From contig NZ_JAFCJE010000003.1 in the NCBI RefSeq assembly GCF_018131185.1, positions 434,001 to 498,000 on the forward strand: DNA of 64,000 nt, in the 5' to 3' direction. Below, piece after piece: positions 29,146 through 40,538 of this stretch. Both the position numbers and the translations under genes were made by a program. Source of the DNA: Bradyrhizobium diazoefficiens. Lineage in GTDB: Bacteria; Pseudomonadota; Alphaproteobacteria; Rhizobiales; Xanthobacteraceae. The notes under the pieces are model-generated. The model saw only the letters and a list, made by a program, of their open reading frames with translations, searched no databases and was not told the DNA's origin. The number at the start of each line of letters is the position of its first letter. Position 1 is the first letter of the stretch.

Positions 29146-30576
29146 GTGACCCGCCGCCGCAAGATCGTCCTCCTCGCCACCACCATCGTCTGCGCCGGCC
29201 TTGCGCTCGGCGCCGCCCGGGCCCGCGATGTGCCCAGGGTCGCCACCGGCTTCGTCGCCGGCATCCTGTGCTCGGAAACGTTCGTCTCCGGCCTCGACCA
29301 CCGGCGCAACTTTGTCGAGACCACCGACGCCATGCCCGGGACCGGTCTGATTACCTGGGCGATGGACTACCGGCTCGACCGCGTCCGCAAGGACGTCACG
29401 GTAACGCTGTTCGGCATTGGCCGCAGCCATGCGGTCTATCGCGAAGGTCTCGGCTGCACGCTCGACCATGGCGCGGCACTTGCCGATGTGGCGGTGTCGC
29501 CCGCCGATGACAGGCGGCCGGCATTGCTGCCCGAAATCGCCGGTCCTGCGATCGTGTCGGCGCAAACCCGGGAGCTGGCTGTCGCGCTTGAAAAGGCCTT
29601 CACCGAATCCGCACAGCCGCCTCACCGCCGCACCCGCGCCATCGTCGTGATGAAGGCCGGCCGCGTCATCGCCGAGCGCTACGCCGACGGCATCGGACCG
29701 GAGACACAGTTGCTCGGCTTCTCCATGACGAAATCGGTGATTTCGGCGCTGACAGGCGTGCTGGTGCGCCAGGGCAGACTCAAGCTCGACGGGCCCGCGC
29801 CGGTCGCGGCTTGGGCAAATCCGGATGATCCACGTCATGCCATCACCGTCGATCAATTGTTGCGGCACACTGCGGGCCTTGCGCTCGGCAGCTCATTGGA
29901 GGCCTCGCTTGGCTCGGTCTTCGAGCCGGTCAACCGGATGAAGTTCGTGGAGGCTGACATGGCTGCCTATGCCGCGAGCACCCCGCTCAAGACCGCGCCC
30001 GGCACGGCGTGGAATTATCACGACGGCAACACCCTCATCCTCTCGCGTCTGATCCGCGATGCTGCCGGCGGAAATCCCGCGGATGCGCTCCGCTTCGCGC
30101 GCCGCGAATTGTTCGCCCCGCTCGGCATGCGCCATGTCACGCTTCAGCTCGATGGTTCGGGCACGATCGAGGGCTCGAGCGAAATGCTGGCATCGGCGCG
30201 CGACTGGGCGCGCTTCGGCCAGCTCTATCTCGACGACGGCGTCGCCGGCGGCAAGCGCATCCTGCCCGAGGGATGGGTGAACTACACGGCCTCGCCGACA
30301 CCGAACGCGTGGGTCGGCATCGGCGCCGGTTTCTGGACCAACCAGGGCGACAGCTTTGGCGCGTCATTTCGCGTGGAGCACGGCTGGCCACGCGATGCGT
30401 TCTTCGCCAAGGGCACGATCGGGCAATACACCATCGTGATTCCGTCGGAGAAGCTGGTGATCGTCCGGATGGGGCGCTCGCCGAACGGACCGCCGCAGGC
30501 CGACGGCGTGTTCGATCTCGTGCGCGACGTGGTGGCCGCAACGCGCGGGAAGGGAAAGATAGCGGGAGTGAATTGA
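29146..30576 (+). CDS. Secreted beta-lactamase-family serine hydrolase
   Basis: 476 residues from a GTG at 29146 with GGAG 8 bases upstream. The start TRRRKIVLLATTIVCAGLAL is a signal peptide or anchor. A leader domain of about 170 residues precedes the beta-lactamase/transpeptidase-like domain: the SxxK is SMTK in GFSMTKSVIS, with a WNYHDGN Tyr motif. The class-C-like fold suggests esterase, peptidase or 6-aminohexanoate-dimer-type hydrolase. It is not closely similar to the hydrolase at 19851-21047. Confidence 0.82.
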   Translation: MTRRRKIVLLATTIVCAGLALGAARARDVPRVATGFVAGILCSETFVSGLDHRRNFVETTDAMPGTGLITWAMDYRLDRVRKDVTVTLFGIGRSHAVYREGLGCTLDHGAALADVAVSPADDRRPALLPEIAGPAIVSAQTRELAVALEKAFTESAQPPHRRTRAIVVMKAGRVIAERYADGIGPETQLLGFSMTKSVISALTGVLVRQGRLKLDGPAPVAAWANPDDPRHAITVDQLLRHTAGLALGSSLEASLGSVFEPVNRMKFVEADMAAYAASTPLKTAPGTAWNYHDGNTLILSRLIRDAAGGNPADALRFARRELFAPLGMRHVTLQLDGSGTIEGSSEMLASARDWARFGQLYLDDGVAGGKRILPEGWVNYTASPTPNAWVGIGAGFWTNQGDSFGASFRVEHGWPRDAFFAKGTIGQYTIVIPSEKLVIVRMGRSPNGPPQADGVFDLVRDVVAATRGKGKIAGVN

Positions 30577-30603
30577 GCAGCGAGGCGCAGCGCCGCCTCT
30601 TCT

Positions 30604-30752
30604 TCCCTTCTCCCCCTTGTGGGAGAAGGTGGCGCGAAGCGCCGGATGAGGGGTATCTCTCCGCGCATCCAAATGAGAGTCGGATTCGCGGAGAGAACCC
30701 CTCACCCGGCTGCGCTTCGCGCATCCACCCTATTCCACAAGGGGCGAGGGTG
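30604..30752. repeat. Intergenic repeat, family F
   Basis: Contains TCTCCCCCTTGTGGGAGAAGG and GCGCGAAGCGCCGGATGAGGGG, followed by the inverted forms CCCCTCACCCGGCTGCGCTTCG and CCACAAGGGGCGAGGG. A relative is at 37611-37750, and short remnants are at 13501 and 54380. Lies between convergent genes. Confidence 0.65.
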
Positions 30753-30777
30753 CACCGCCTGCGCGGCTGGAATCCAA

Positions 30778-32145
30778 TTACCTTCCCAATTCCGTCGCCT
30801 GCGCCACGCGCTCGAACCGCTCCAGTGCCATGATCGCATCCGCGAATTTCTCCGCGCGCGCGTTCAGCACCGGCCGTGCCAAGGTCAGGAATTTCTGCTG
30901 CATCGCATGAGCATCCGGGAACGAATTGGGCTCACCGGAGGGATCGGCATAGAGCCGCTCATGCACGCCGTCCTCCGTGATGATGCTGACGCGCGCGCCG
31001 AACGGATGGGTGCGGCCGATCTCGAGCCGGTCGTCCTGCACCACGTCGAACTTGTCGGCGAGCGCGTCGATCGCGCTGTCACCAAGGCGGCTGTAATCGT
31101 CCCAGCCGAACGAGCCCTGGTCGAGCGCGAGAGCGCCGGTGAAGAACATCGAGAACTGGCCGCCGACGATCGAGGTCGGATGCCGCTTGGTGGCGGCATC
31201 GCCGGTCAGGGTGATGCCGTTGCGGTGCAGCCCGATCTCGACGCGCTTGACCTGGTCGGGTGTCAGATTGTGCTCGCGCCGCATCGCGATCAGCGCGTCG
31301 ATGGCGGCGTGCGTGTAGCGGCAGCTCGGATAGGGCTTTACGCCGATCTTCATGGTCTCGTAGGTCTTGCCGAGCTCGGCGACGGCCTTGTCCGGATGCG
31401 CGTCGTCGGTATAGCCGGCGAGCAGGCCGTGCTTGCCCTCGACCGATTCCGCAGAGCCGACAAAATCGTTACGGGCGAGCGTCGCGGCGATCACCCCGTT
31501 CATCGCGGCGGCGCCGACCTGGTAACGCTTGTTCCAGGCGCCGTTGACCAGGAATTGCAGCGAGCCTGCCGCCTGGCTGCCGGAGACGCCAAAGGCGGCG
31601 ATGAGCTGCTGCTCGGAAAGGCCGAACAGCTTTCCGGCGGCGGCTGCCGCGCCATAGGTGCCGGCGGTCGCGGTCGGGTGGAAGCCGCGCGCATAATGCG
31701 AGGTGGGATCGAGCGCATTGCCGAGCCGGCAGCAGACCTCGTAACCCGCCACGATCGCGGTCAAGACATCGCGTCCGGAGGCGCCGACCATCTCGCCGAC
31801 GGCGAAGGCGGCCGGAACCACCGGAGCACTCGGATGCAGCGAGGAATCGGCGTGGGTATCGTCGAAATCGAGCGAATGGCCGAGCGCGCCGTTGAGCAGC
31901 GCGGCGACCGCCGGCGTCCAGGTCTTGGCATCGCCGAACACGGTGGATTCACCCTTGGTGTCGAGTGCCAGCGCTTCCAGCATTTTCAGCATCGACGGGG
32001 TCGATTCCGCCTCGCGCCTTGCCCGGATCGCGCTGCCGAGGAAGTCCAGCGTCAGCACTTTTGCGCGATCCAAGACCTCTGCCGGAATATCCTGGTACTT
32101 CAGGTTGAAGACATAGGCGGCGAGCGTTGCGGTTTCGTGAGCCAT
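30778..32145 (-). CDS. MmgE/PrpD family protein
   Basis: 455 residues, ATG at 32145 with GAGGAA upstream. The MmgE/PrpD fold is recognisable from LDFLGSAI, the DFDDTHADSSLHPSAPVVPAA stretch, and CRYTHAAIDALIAM. Members include 2-methylcitrate dehydratase and cis-aconitate decarboxylase. No prpB, prpC or mmgD gene is adjacent, so it could be a dehydratase or isomerase of another pathway. No signal peptide. Confidence 0.85.
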   Translation of the reverse strand: MAHETATLAAYVFNLKYQDIPAEVLDRAKVLTLDFLGSAIRARREAESTPSMLKMLEALALDTKGESTVFGDAKTWTPAVAALLNGALGHSLDFDDTHADSSLHPSAPVVPAAFAVGEMVGASGRDVLTAIVAGYEVCCRLGNALDPTSHYARGFHPTATAGTYGAAAAAGKLFGLSEQQLIAAFGVSGSQAAGSLQFLVNGAWNKRYQVGAAAMNGVIAATLARNDFVGSAESVEGKHGLLAGYTDDAHPDKAVAELGKTYETMKIGVKPYPSCRYTHAAIDALIAMRREHNLTPDQVKRVEIGLHRNGITLTGDAATKRHPTSIVGGQFSMFFTGALALDQGSFGWDDYSRLGDSAIDALADKFDVVQDDRLEIGRTHPFGARVSIITEDGVHERLYADPSGEPNSFPDAHAMQQKFLTLARPVLNARAEKFADAIMALERFERVAQATELGR

Positions 32146-32262
32146 CGTGTTTCCTCGTTTTGGCGCGCAAGTTAGGCGGGCTGATTTGGCCTTTCAAGCG
32201 GCCTTGCGGCCGTGGGCATCAGCCATGCTTTTGCCCGGCTCAAGAGGATCGGGATATTCCGC

Positions 32263-33378
32263 ATGACGCGCGCAAGGCAGATGTTCGACCGGATCAGGTC
32301 GCGGCGGACGCAACTCGGATTGGCGATCCGGGTCACGGTTGCGGCGGTCGCGGCCTATGCGCTCGCCACCGCGCTGCATCTGCTGTTGCCGCTCTGGGCG
32401 GTCCTGACCTCGCTGATCGTGACGCAGATGAGCGTCGGCCGCTCGCTGAAGGCGACGCGTGACTACATGCTCGGCACCATCGGCGGCGCGATCTATGGCG
32501 GTGCCATCGCGATCCTGATCCCTTATTCCAGCGAAGCCGGGCTACTGGGATTGCTGGTGCTGTCGGTCGCCCCGCTCGCTTTCATCGCTGCGATCAATCC
32601 GAGCCTGAGTGCGGCCACCGTGACCGCCGTGATCGTGCTGCTGGTTCCGACCATGCATCACTCCGATCCCCTGACGTCGGCAATCGACCGCGTCAGCGAG
32701 GTCGCGGTCGGCGCCATCACCGGCCTCGTCGTCTCCTTCCTGGTGCTGCCGTCACGCGCGGTGCGGCAGATCCGCGCCAGCGCGGCGAAACTGCTCGAGC
32801 TGATCGCCGATGCCTTCACCGAACTGCTCGCGGGCCTCACCCGCGGCCGCGACAACGATGCGCTGCACCGGATCCAGGACGGCATCGGCAGCGCCATGGT
32901 CAACCTCAATGCGATCGGCTCCGAAGCCGAGCGCGAGCGCGCCGCGCGCCTGTCGAGCGGTCCGGATACTGGCCCCTTGCTGCGAACCATCCTGAGGCTG
33001 CGCCATGACGTCGTGATGATCGGCCGCGCCACCGTGGTGCCGCTGCCGGCCAACGTGCAGACGCGGCTCGCAGGTCCGCTGACCGAGGTTTCGATGGTGA
33101 TCGCGCGCTTCCTGCGTTCGGCCGCCAGCGCCTTGCGCGAAGGCGCCGGCGCGCCGCCGATCCATCCCGTCCATGTCGCGCTCCAGCACTATGCCGAGGC
33201 CGTCGCCGCCGTCCGTCACGATGGCCTGATCCGCGGCCAGCCCAGCGACACCGCCGAACGCTTCTTCGCGCTCGGTTTCTCGCTGGAGCAGATGCACCAG
33301 AATCTCTGCGATCTCGACCGCGTCGTCGGCGAATGGTCGGAGGCAGCGGCGGACAAGCCGGCGCGGGTCGCCGAATGA
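32263..33378 (+). CDS. FUSC-family inner-membrane protein (aromatic acid exporter-like)
   Basis: 371 residues from the ATG at 32263; an upstream GTG at 32212 is weaker. About six hydrophobic segments cover residues 20-165, then a cytoplasmic helical region of 200 residues. The N-terminal part (TRIHMGxx-free FUSC style with KATRDYMLGTIGGAIYGG) is like FUSC/AaeB exporters. Such proteins export p-hydroxybenzoate and related compounds with a periplasmic partner, which is absent here. Function inferred only at family level. Confidence 0.75.
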   Translation: MTRARQMFDRIRSRRTQLGLAIRVTVAAVAAYALATALHLLLPLWAVLTSLIVTQMSVGRSLKATRDYMLGTIGGAIYGGAIAILIPYSSEAGLLGLLVLSVAPLAFIAAINPSLSAATVTAVIVLLVPTMHHSDPLTSAIDRVSEVAVGAITGLVVSFLVLPSRAVRQIRASAAKLLELIADAFTELLAGLTRGRDNDALHRIQDGIGSAMVNLNAIGSEAERERAARLSSGPDTGPLLRTILRLRHDVVMIGRATVVPLPANVQTRLAGPLTEVSMVIARFLRSAASALREGAGAPPIHPVHVALQHYAEAVAAVRHDGLIRGQPSDTAERFFALGFSLEQMHQNLCDLDRVVGEWSEAAADKPARVAE

Positions 33379-33379
33379 G

Positions 33380-33868
33380 CTAGCGCGCGGGCTCGACGAT
33401 CCGTCCCATCATGCTGCGGACCACGAGCTTGTGGAAGGGCATGATGAGGGTGAGGTAGGTCCGGCCGAGGAGATTATGCGTCCGCACCAGCGTGGTCGAG
33501 GTCACCCGGCGGCTCGCCGCATCGCCCGTCACGTCGACGACAATGCGGAAATCGAGGTGAGAATCGTCGAATCCAGCGACCAGCCGCTCGGGCGTTTCGC
33601 TCAGCACCGGAAACAGGCCGATCAATCCGCCCGGTGCCGGCGCACCTTCACCGGATGTCTTCAGGCCGAACGGCGACACCAGAATATGGCGCAGGCGCAG
33701 CAGCGCATCGATCCAGCGCGGTCCGTGCAGCACCATCCGGGTGCAGGCCTCGCGGGCATTCACGTGCGCTGCGCCGATCTCGACGCGAAACGCGTCGGCG
33801 AACTGCGCGCCTGATAGCAGCGCATTGGTGTCGACCTCAGGTGTGACTTCGCGGGCGATGCCGATCAT
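33380..33868 (-). CDS. DUF2867 domain-containing protein
   Basis: 162 residues from the ATG at 33868, which overlaps the MATE stop by 4 bases. Contains the DUF2867 pattern, with GLFPVLSETPERLVAGFDDSHL and the membrane-proximal RTYLTLIMPFHKLVVRSMMG tail. The family appears as the second domain of NAD-dependent epimerase-like proteins and also alone, with no known activity. The overlap makes it translationally coupled to the MATE exporter. Confidence 0.72.
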   Translation of the reverse strand: MIGIAREVTPEVDTNALLSGAQFADAFRVEIGAAHVNAREACTRMVLHGPRWIDALLRLRHILVSPFGLKTSGEGAPAPGGLIGLFPVLSETPERLVAGFDDSHLDFRIVVDVTGDAASRRVTSTTLVRTHNLLGRTYLTLIMPFHKLVVRSMMGRIVEPAR

Positions 33869-35259
33869 CCCGCCAATCTGCGCGTCAGCATCCGGAAGCG
33901 CAAGATCAGAAGACCGGCATAGACAAATGTCCCGATCGAGAATCCGACCCAGACGCCGATCGCGCCCAGTCCGGTGTGGAAAGCCAACACCCAGGCGATG
34001 GGAAAGGCGATGCACCAATAGCCGATCGCCGCGAACACGAGTGTCATCTTGGTGTCGTTGATTCCGCGCAGCGCGCCGCCAACGATGGTCTGGAGCCCGT
34101 CGGCGATGAAGAAGGTCGCGCCGACCACCAGCAATGTCGCGGTCAGCTCGACGGTTGCCGCGGCGGCCTCACTGCTGCCGAAGAACAGCCGGCCGAGCTG
34201 GTAGCGGCCGAGAATGATCGCGATCGTCAGTGCGGAGACCAGCGCGATTCCGAGCACGGTCGCGACCTGCCCGGCGCGCCTCACCGCCGCCGGTTCGCCC
34301 CGGCCGAAGGCATGGCCGACGCGCACGGTCGCGGCCATGCCGATGCCGAGCGGAACCATGAACAGCACCGCCGTGACCTGCAGCGCGATCTGATGCGCGG
34401 CGAGCGCCGTCGTCGAGATCAGTCCCATCAGCAGCGCTGCCGATGAGAAGAGGCCGTATTCCATCAGCAGCGAGAACGAGATCGGTGCGCCGATCGCGAT
34501 CAGCTGGCGCATCAAGGGCCAATCGATCCGCCAGAGACGGGCGAGCGGATGATAGTCCGAAAACGGCTTGCGCCAGGCGGCAATGGCGAGTGCGGCGAGG
34601 AAGGTGCCGAGATTGACCAGCGTGGTCGCAAGCCCCGCGCCGAACAGGCCGAGCTCCGGGAGGCCGAACAGACCGTGGATCAGGACGTAGACCAGGACGG
34701 CATTGATCGGGATCGCCGCGGCCGTGATCCACAGGGGCGCCTGCGGCCGGTTCACCGCGCTCATCATGCTGCGGAGCGCGATGAAACCCAGCGCCGGTGC
34801 GATGCCCCAGGCGAGGCCATTCAGGTAGCGCTGGGCGAGCGCGGCCGATTGCGGCACCTGACCCAGCGCGAGCAGGATCTGCTCGCCATAGAGCGGCGAA
34901 GCCATCATCGGCAGTGACATCAGCAAGGCGACCCAAAGGCCGACGCGCAAGGATCGGCGGATCAGCTTGGCATCGCCAGCGCCAAAGGCCTGCGCGGCGA
35001 GCGGCGACACCGCCGACATCAATCCCAGCCCGAAGGTGAAGTTGACGAAATAGACCGTATGCGCCAGCGCCGCCGCGGCCACCGCGCTCTCGCCGAGGTG
35101 CCCGATCATGGCAAGATCGGTCGTAATCATCGCGATCTGCCCGAGCTGCGTCAGCATCAGCGGCACGGCCAGCCGCAGCGTCTCGACGAACTCCTGCGCG
35201 AGATGGTTTTGCGGCACGCCGGCTTGCGGCTGCGAATGATGTTGGACGGTGTCGAGCAT
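33865..35259 (-). CDS. MATE family multidrug/toxin efflux transporter
   Basis: 464 residues from the ATG at 35259; an ATG at 35295 is possible. Twelve hydrophobic segments in two bundles, with the MATE-typical N-terminal LAVPLMLTQLGQIAMITTDLAMIGHLG and a repeated half that includes IGAPISFSLLMEYGLFS. Exports cations or drugs in exchange for H+ or Na+. NorM-like in length. Coupled with the DUF2867 gene. Confidence 0.9.
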   Translation of the reverse strand: MLDTVQHHSQPQAGVPQNHLAQEFVETLRLAVPLMLTQLGQIAMITTDLAMIGHLGESAVAAAALAHTVYFVNFTFGLGLMSAVSPLAAQAFGAGDAKLIRRSLRVGLWVALLMSLPMMASPLYGEQILLALGQVPQSAALAQRYLNGLAWGIAPALGFIALRSMMSAVNRPQAPLWITAAAIPINAVLVYVLIHGLFGLPELGLFGAGLATTLVNLGTFLAALAIAAWRKPFSDYHPLARLWRIDWPLMRQLIAIGAPISFSLLMEYGLFSSAALLMGLISTTALAAHQIALQVTAVLFMVPLGIGMAATVRVGHAFGRGEPAAVRRAGQVATVLGIALVSALTIAIILGRYQLGRLFFGSSEAAAATVELTATLLVVGATFFIADGLQTIVGGALRGINDTKMTLVFAAIGYWCIAFPIAWVLAFHTGLGAIGVWVGFSIGTFVYAGLLILRFRMLTRRLAG

Positions 35260-35342
35260 GGCGGGCTCAATAGCACGGCCGAGCGACGAAAACATGGCCC
35301 AAAGCGCAAGACGGTGAGGGGATCTATCCGCTAGCTCGGTAC

Positions 35343-35436
35343 CGTAGGGTTGGCAAAGGCGCGCAAGCGCCGTGCCCACCACCTATCTCATATTGCAAGA
35401 GATGCGTGGGCACGCTGCGCTTTGCCCACCCTACGA
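35343..35436. repeat. Intergenic repeat, family E
   Basis: Left arm CGTAGGGTTGGCAAAGGCGC and CGTGCCCACCAC; right arm CGTGGGCACGCTGCGCTTTG and CCCACCCTACG. Other copies lie at 44885-45012 and 59026-59125. Between murA and the MATE gene, both leftward. Confidence 0.75.
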
Positions 35437-35472
35437 CACTGTGCGCTTCGCCACCTCTGCCTCAACAGGACC

Positions 35473-36768
35473 TCAGCCCTTTCGCTCCGGCACGCGCTTG
35501 ATCTTCGCACCCAGTGCGTTGAGCCGTTCCTCGATCCGCTCGTAGCCGCGCTCGATCTGGTCGGCGTTGTTGATGGTGGAGGTGCCCTGGGCGCACACGG
35601 CGGCCAGCAGCATGGCCATGCCGGCGCGGATATCGGGCGAGGTCATGGTCGCGCCGTGCAGGCGGCTGGGCCCTGCGATGATCGCACGGTGCGGGTCGCA
35701 CAGCACGATGCGCGCACCCATCGCGATCAGCTTGTCGACGAAGAACATCCGCGATTCGAACATTTTTTCGAACATCAGGATCACGCCCTCGCATTGCGTG
35801 GCGGTGACGATCGCGATCGACATCAAATCGGCGGGAAAGGCCGGCCAGGGCTGGTCTTCCAGCTTCGGCACGTGGCCGCCGAAATCGTCCTGGATCTTCA
35901 GCGTCTGGTTCGACGGCACGATGAGGTCGTCACCCTCGACGCGGCAGACGATGCCGAGCCGCTCGAACCCCATGCGGATCGAGCGCAGGTGCTCGACACC
36001 GGCGCGCGTGATGCGCAGCGGCGAGCGCGTCACGGCGGCGAGCCCGATCAGCGAGCCGACCTCGATGTGGTCGGGCTGGATCCGATAGGTCGCTTCCCCC
36101 AGCGTCGCCGGCCCATGCACGATCATGGTGTTGGTGCCGATGCCCTCGATCTTCGCACCGAGCGCGACCAGGAAGTTGGCGAGATCCTGCACGTGCGGCT
36201 CGGAGGCCGCGTTGCGCAAGTGGGTGATGCCGTCCGCGGCGACCGCCGCGACCAGCGCGTTCTCGGTCGCGGTGACGCTCGGCTCGTCCAGGAATACGTC
36301 GGCACCCGCGAGTTTGGGCGCGCGGAATTCGAGCCGGTCGGTCGCGGTGACTTTTGCGCCCAATTGCTCCAGCGCCAGCACATGCGTGTCCAGCCTGCGG
36401 CGGCCGATGACGTCGCCGCCGGGCGGCGGCAGCATCACTTCGCCGCAGCGCGCGAGCAGCGGGCCCGCGAGCAGGATCGAGGCGCGGATGCGCACGCACA
36501 GCTCCGGGTCGAGGTCGGCGGCGCGGATACTCTTGGCGTGGATGTGCAGCGTATTGCGGGCGGTCCATTCCGCCGACGCGCCGACCGAGCGGATCAGCTC
36601 GACCAGCGTCTCGGTGTCGCGGATCCGCGGCACGTTCTCCAGGGTCACCGGATGCTCGGTGAGCAGCGCCGCGGCGATGATCGGCAGCGCCGAATTCTTG
36701 TTGCCGGACGGCTCGATCGAGCCCGAGAGCCGGTGACCGCCCTCGACGATATATTGGATGGGCGCCAC
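35473..36768 (-). CDS. murA: UDP-N-acetylglucosamine 1-carboxyvinyltransferase MurA, with Asp in place of the active-site Cys
   Basis: 431 residues from a GTG at 36768. First committed step of peptidoglycan synthesis. Lys of GNKNSALP, the Asp of PAFPADLMS and the Arg of IERGYERIEERL match the E. coli Lys22, Asp305 and Arg397. In the loop where E. coli has Cys115 (PGGCTIGAR) this protein has PGGDVIGRR, with Asp119. Asp at this position gives fosfomycin-insensitive MurA in mycobacteria and Chlamydia. Length is normal. Confidence 0.9.
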   Translation of the reverse strand: MAPIQYIVEGGHRLSGSIEPSGNKNSALPIIAAALLTEHPVTLENVPRIRDTETLVELIRSVGASAEWTARNTLHIHAKSIRAADLDPELCVRIRASILLAGPLLARCGEVMLPPPGGDVIGRRRLDTHVLALEQLGAKVTATDRLEFRAPKLAGADVFLDEPSVTATENALVAAVAADGITHLRNAASEPHVQDLANFLVALGAKIEGIGTNTMIVHGPATLGEATYRIQPDHIEVGSLIGLAAVTRSPLRITRAGVEHLRSIRMGFERLGIVCRVEGDDLIVPSNQTLKIQDDFGGHVPKLEDQPWPAFPADLMSIAIVTATQCEGVILMFEKMFESRMFFVDKLIAMGARIVLCDPHRAIIAGPSRLHGATMTSPDIRAGMAMLLAAVCAQGTSTINNADQIERGYERIEERLNALGAKIKRVPERKG

Positions 36769-36891
36769 TTGGTTCTCGCTGTCCTGTTGGTGGGCTGTTT
36801 CGGGGCGGAAACTACAGAGAATCGAGCGCGGGAGCAATTGCGCTCGCGGTGGTTCGTGGCCGGTGCGTGAGCTGCGGTCAGGCTGCTAGTC

Positions 36892-36996
36892 CCTCATGGT
36901 GAGGAGCGCAGAACGCGCGTCTCGAACCATGCAGGCCCCTATATCGCCTGCGGCCATCCTTCGAGACGCCCGCCTTGCGGGCTCCTCAGGATGAGG
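36892..36996. repeat. Palindromic intergenic repeat, family D
   Basis: Begins CCTCATGGTGAGGAGC and ends GGGCTCCTCAGGATGAGG, with inner CTCGAACCATG and CCTTCGAGACGC segments. A shorter relative is at 53156-53210. Between murA and the membrane protein gene. Confidence 0.7.
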
Positions 36997-37020
36997 ACAG
37001 GAGCTTGTATCAAGGGGCCT

Positions 37021-37488
37021 TCAGAGCAACCCGATGATGTTCCCCACCACATAGAGGATCGCGATCAGGATCAGCGCGCCGAGCATGAAGAAGGAGATCT
37101 CGATCGCGATGGCGCCGGTGCCGAGCGTGGCGGCGACGGCGGCGAGGAGCCGGTCTTCCCTGAAGATCAGCGAAAGGACCGAGAGGAGGATGGCAAGCAG
37201 GCCGAGCGAGATCGCGCTGACCGACGCGGTTTCGCTCCAGCTTCGCCCCGTGGATTTTTCGATCTTCGGAGCCTGATACTCCACGCCCTTCACCTTGGCG
37301 ATGACGCGGTCCTTGAGGCGTTGTCCGGTGTCGACGATCACCTTGTCCGCCGGCGGCGGCGGAAACACGATCGGCACGACCCAATGCGGCAACACCGCCG
37401 CTATCAGCGCCAGCACGCCGACGATGCTGCCGATGATGCCGAGGCGGCGGGATGGCACGGTGGAACGGGTCGTTGCGGAGGCGATCAT
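37021..37488 (-). CDS. Small inner-membrane protein of unknown function
   Basis: 155 residues from the ATG at 37488. Hydrophobic segments are at about 17-42, 88-107 and 112-150; a soluble segment between (LKDRVIAKVKGVEYQAPKIE) probably faces the periplasm. No recognised domain. It lies between murA and gyrB and looks like a real gene: codon use and the third-position GC are as in neighbours, and the overlapping alternative frames have no plausible proteins. Confidence 0.65.
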   Translation of the reverse strand: MIASATTRSTVPSRRLGIIGSIVGVLALIAAVLPHWVVPIVFPPPPADKVIVDTGQRLKDRVIAKVKGVEYQAPKIEKSTGRSWSETASVSAISLGLLAILLSVLSLIFREDRLLAAVAATLGTGAIAIEISFFMLGALILIAILYVVGNIIGLL

Positions 37489-37610
37489 GGCGTGAGGGTT
37501 TCCCGGCCGGAATGGCCGACGGGTTCATGCCGTTTCGTCGCGATGGCGAGGGGGGAGGTTCAGGGGTGTCCTGGAGTGCAATGGGACTCGTGGCCAGGAC
37601 GGCGATGTGC

Positions 37611-37750
37611 GCCCTCCCCCGCTTGCGGGGGAAGGGCGGGGGAGAAGGTGTCTCCGCAATGGGACAATCCCCATGTGGAAAAAGCCCTCACCCGCCACGC
37701 TCTGCGAGCGTGTCGACCTCTCCTGCAAGCGGGACAGGTGCAGCGAGGGC
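37611..37750. repeat. Intergenic repeat, family F
   Basis: GCCCTCCCCCGCTTGCGGGGGAAGG at the left forms a strong local hairpin; further right CCCTCACCCGCC and CTCCTGCAAGCGGGACAGG are its inverted relatives. The gap 37489-37784 between gyrB and the membrane protein gene is filled almost entirely by this element. It may end gyrB transcripts. Confidence 0.65.
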
Positions 37751-37784
37751 TTGGCTGGGACCGGGCTACGAGCTTGAGGGGCGA

Positions 37785-40538
<2,754 letters not shown>

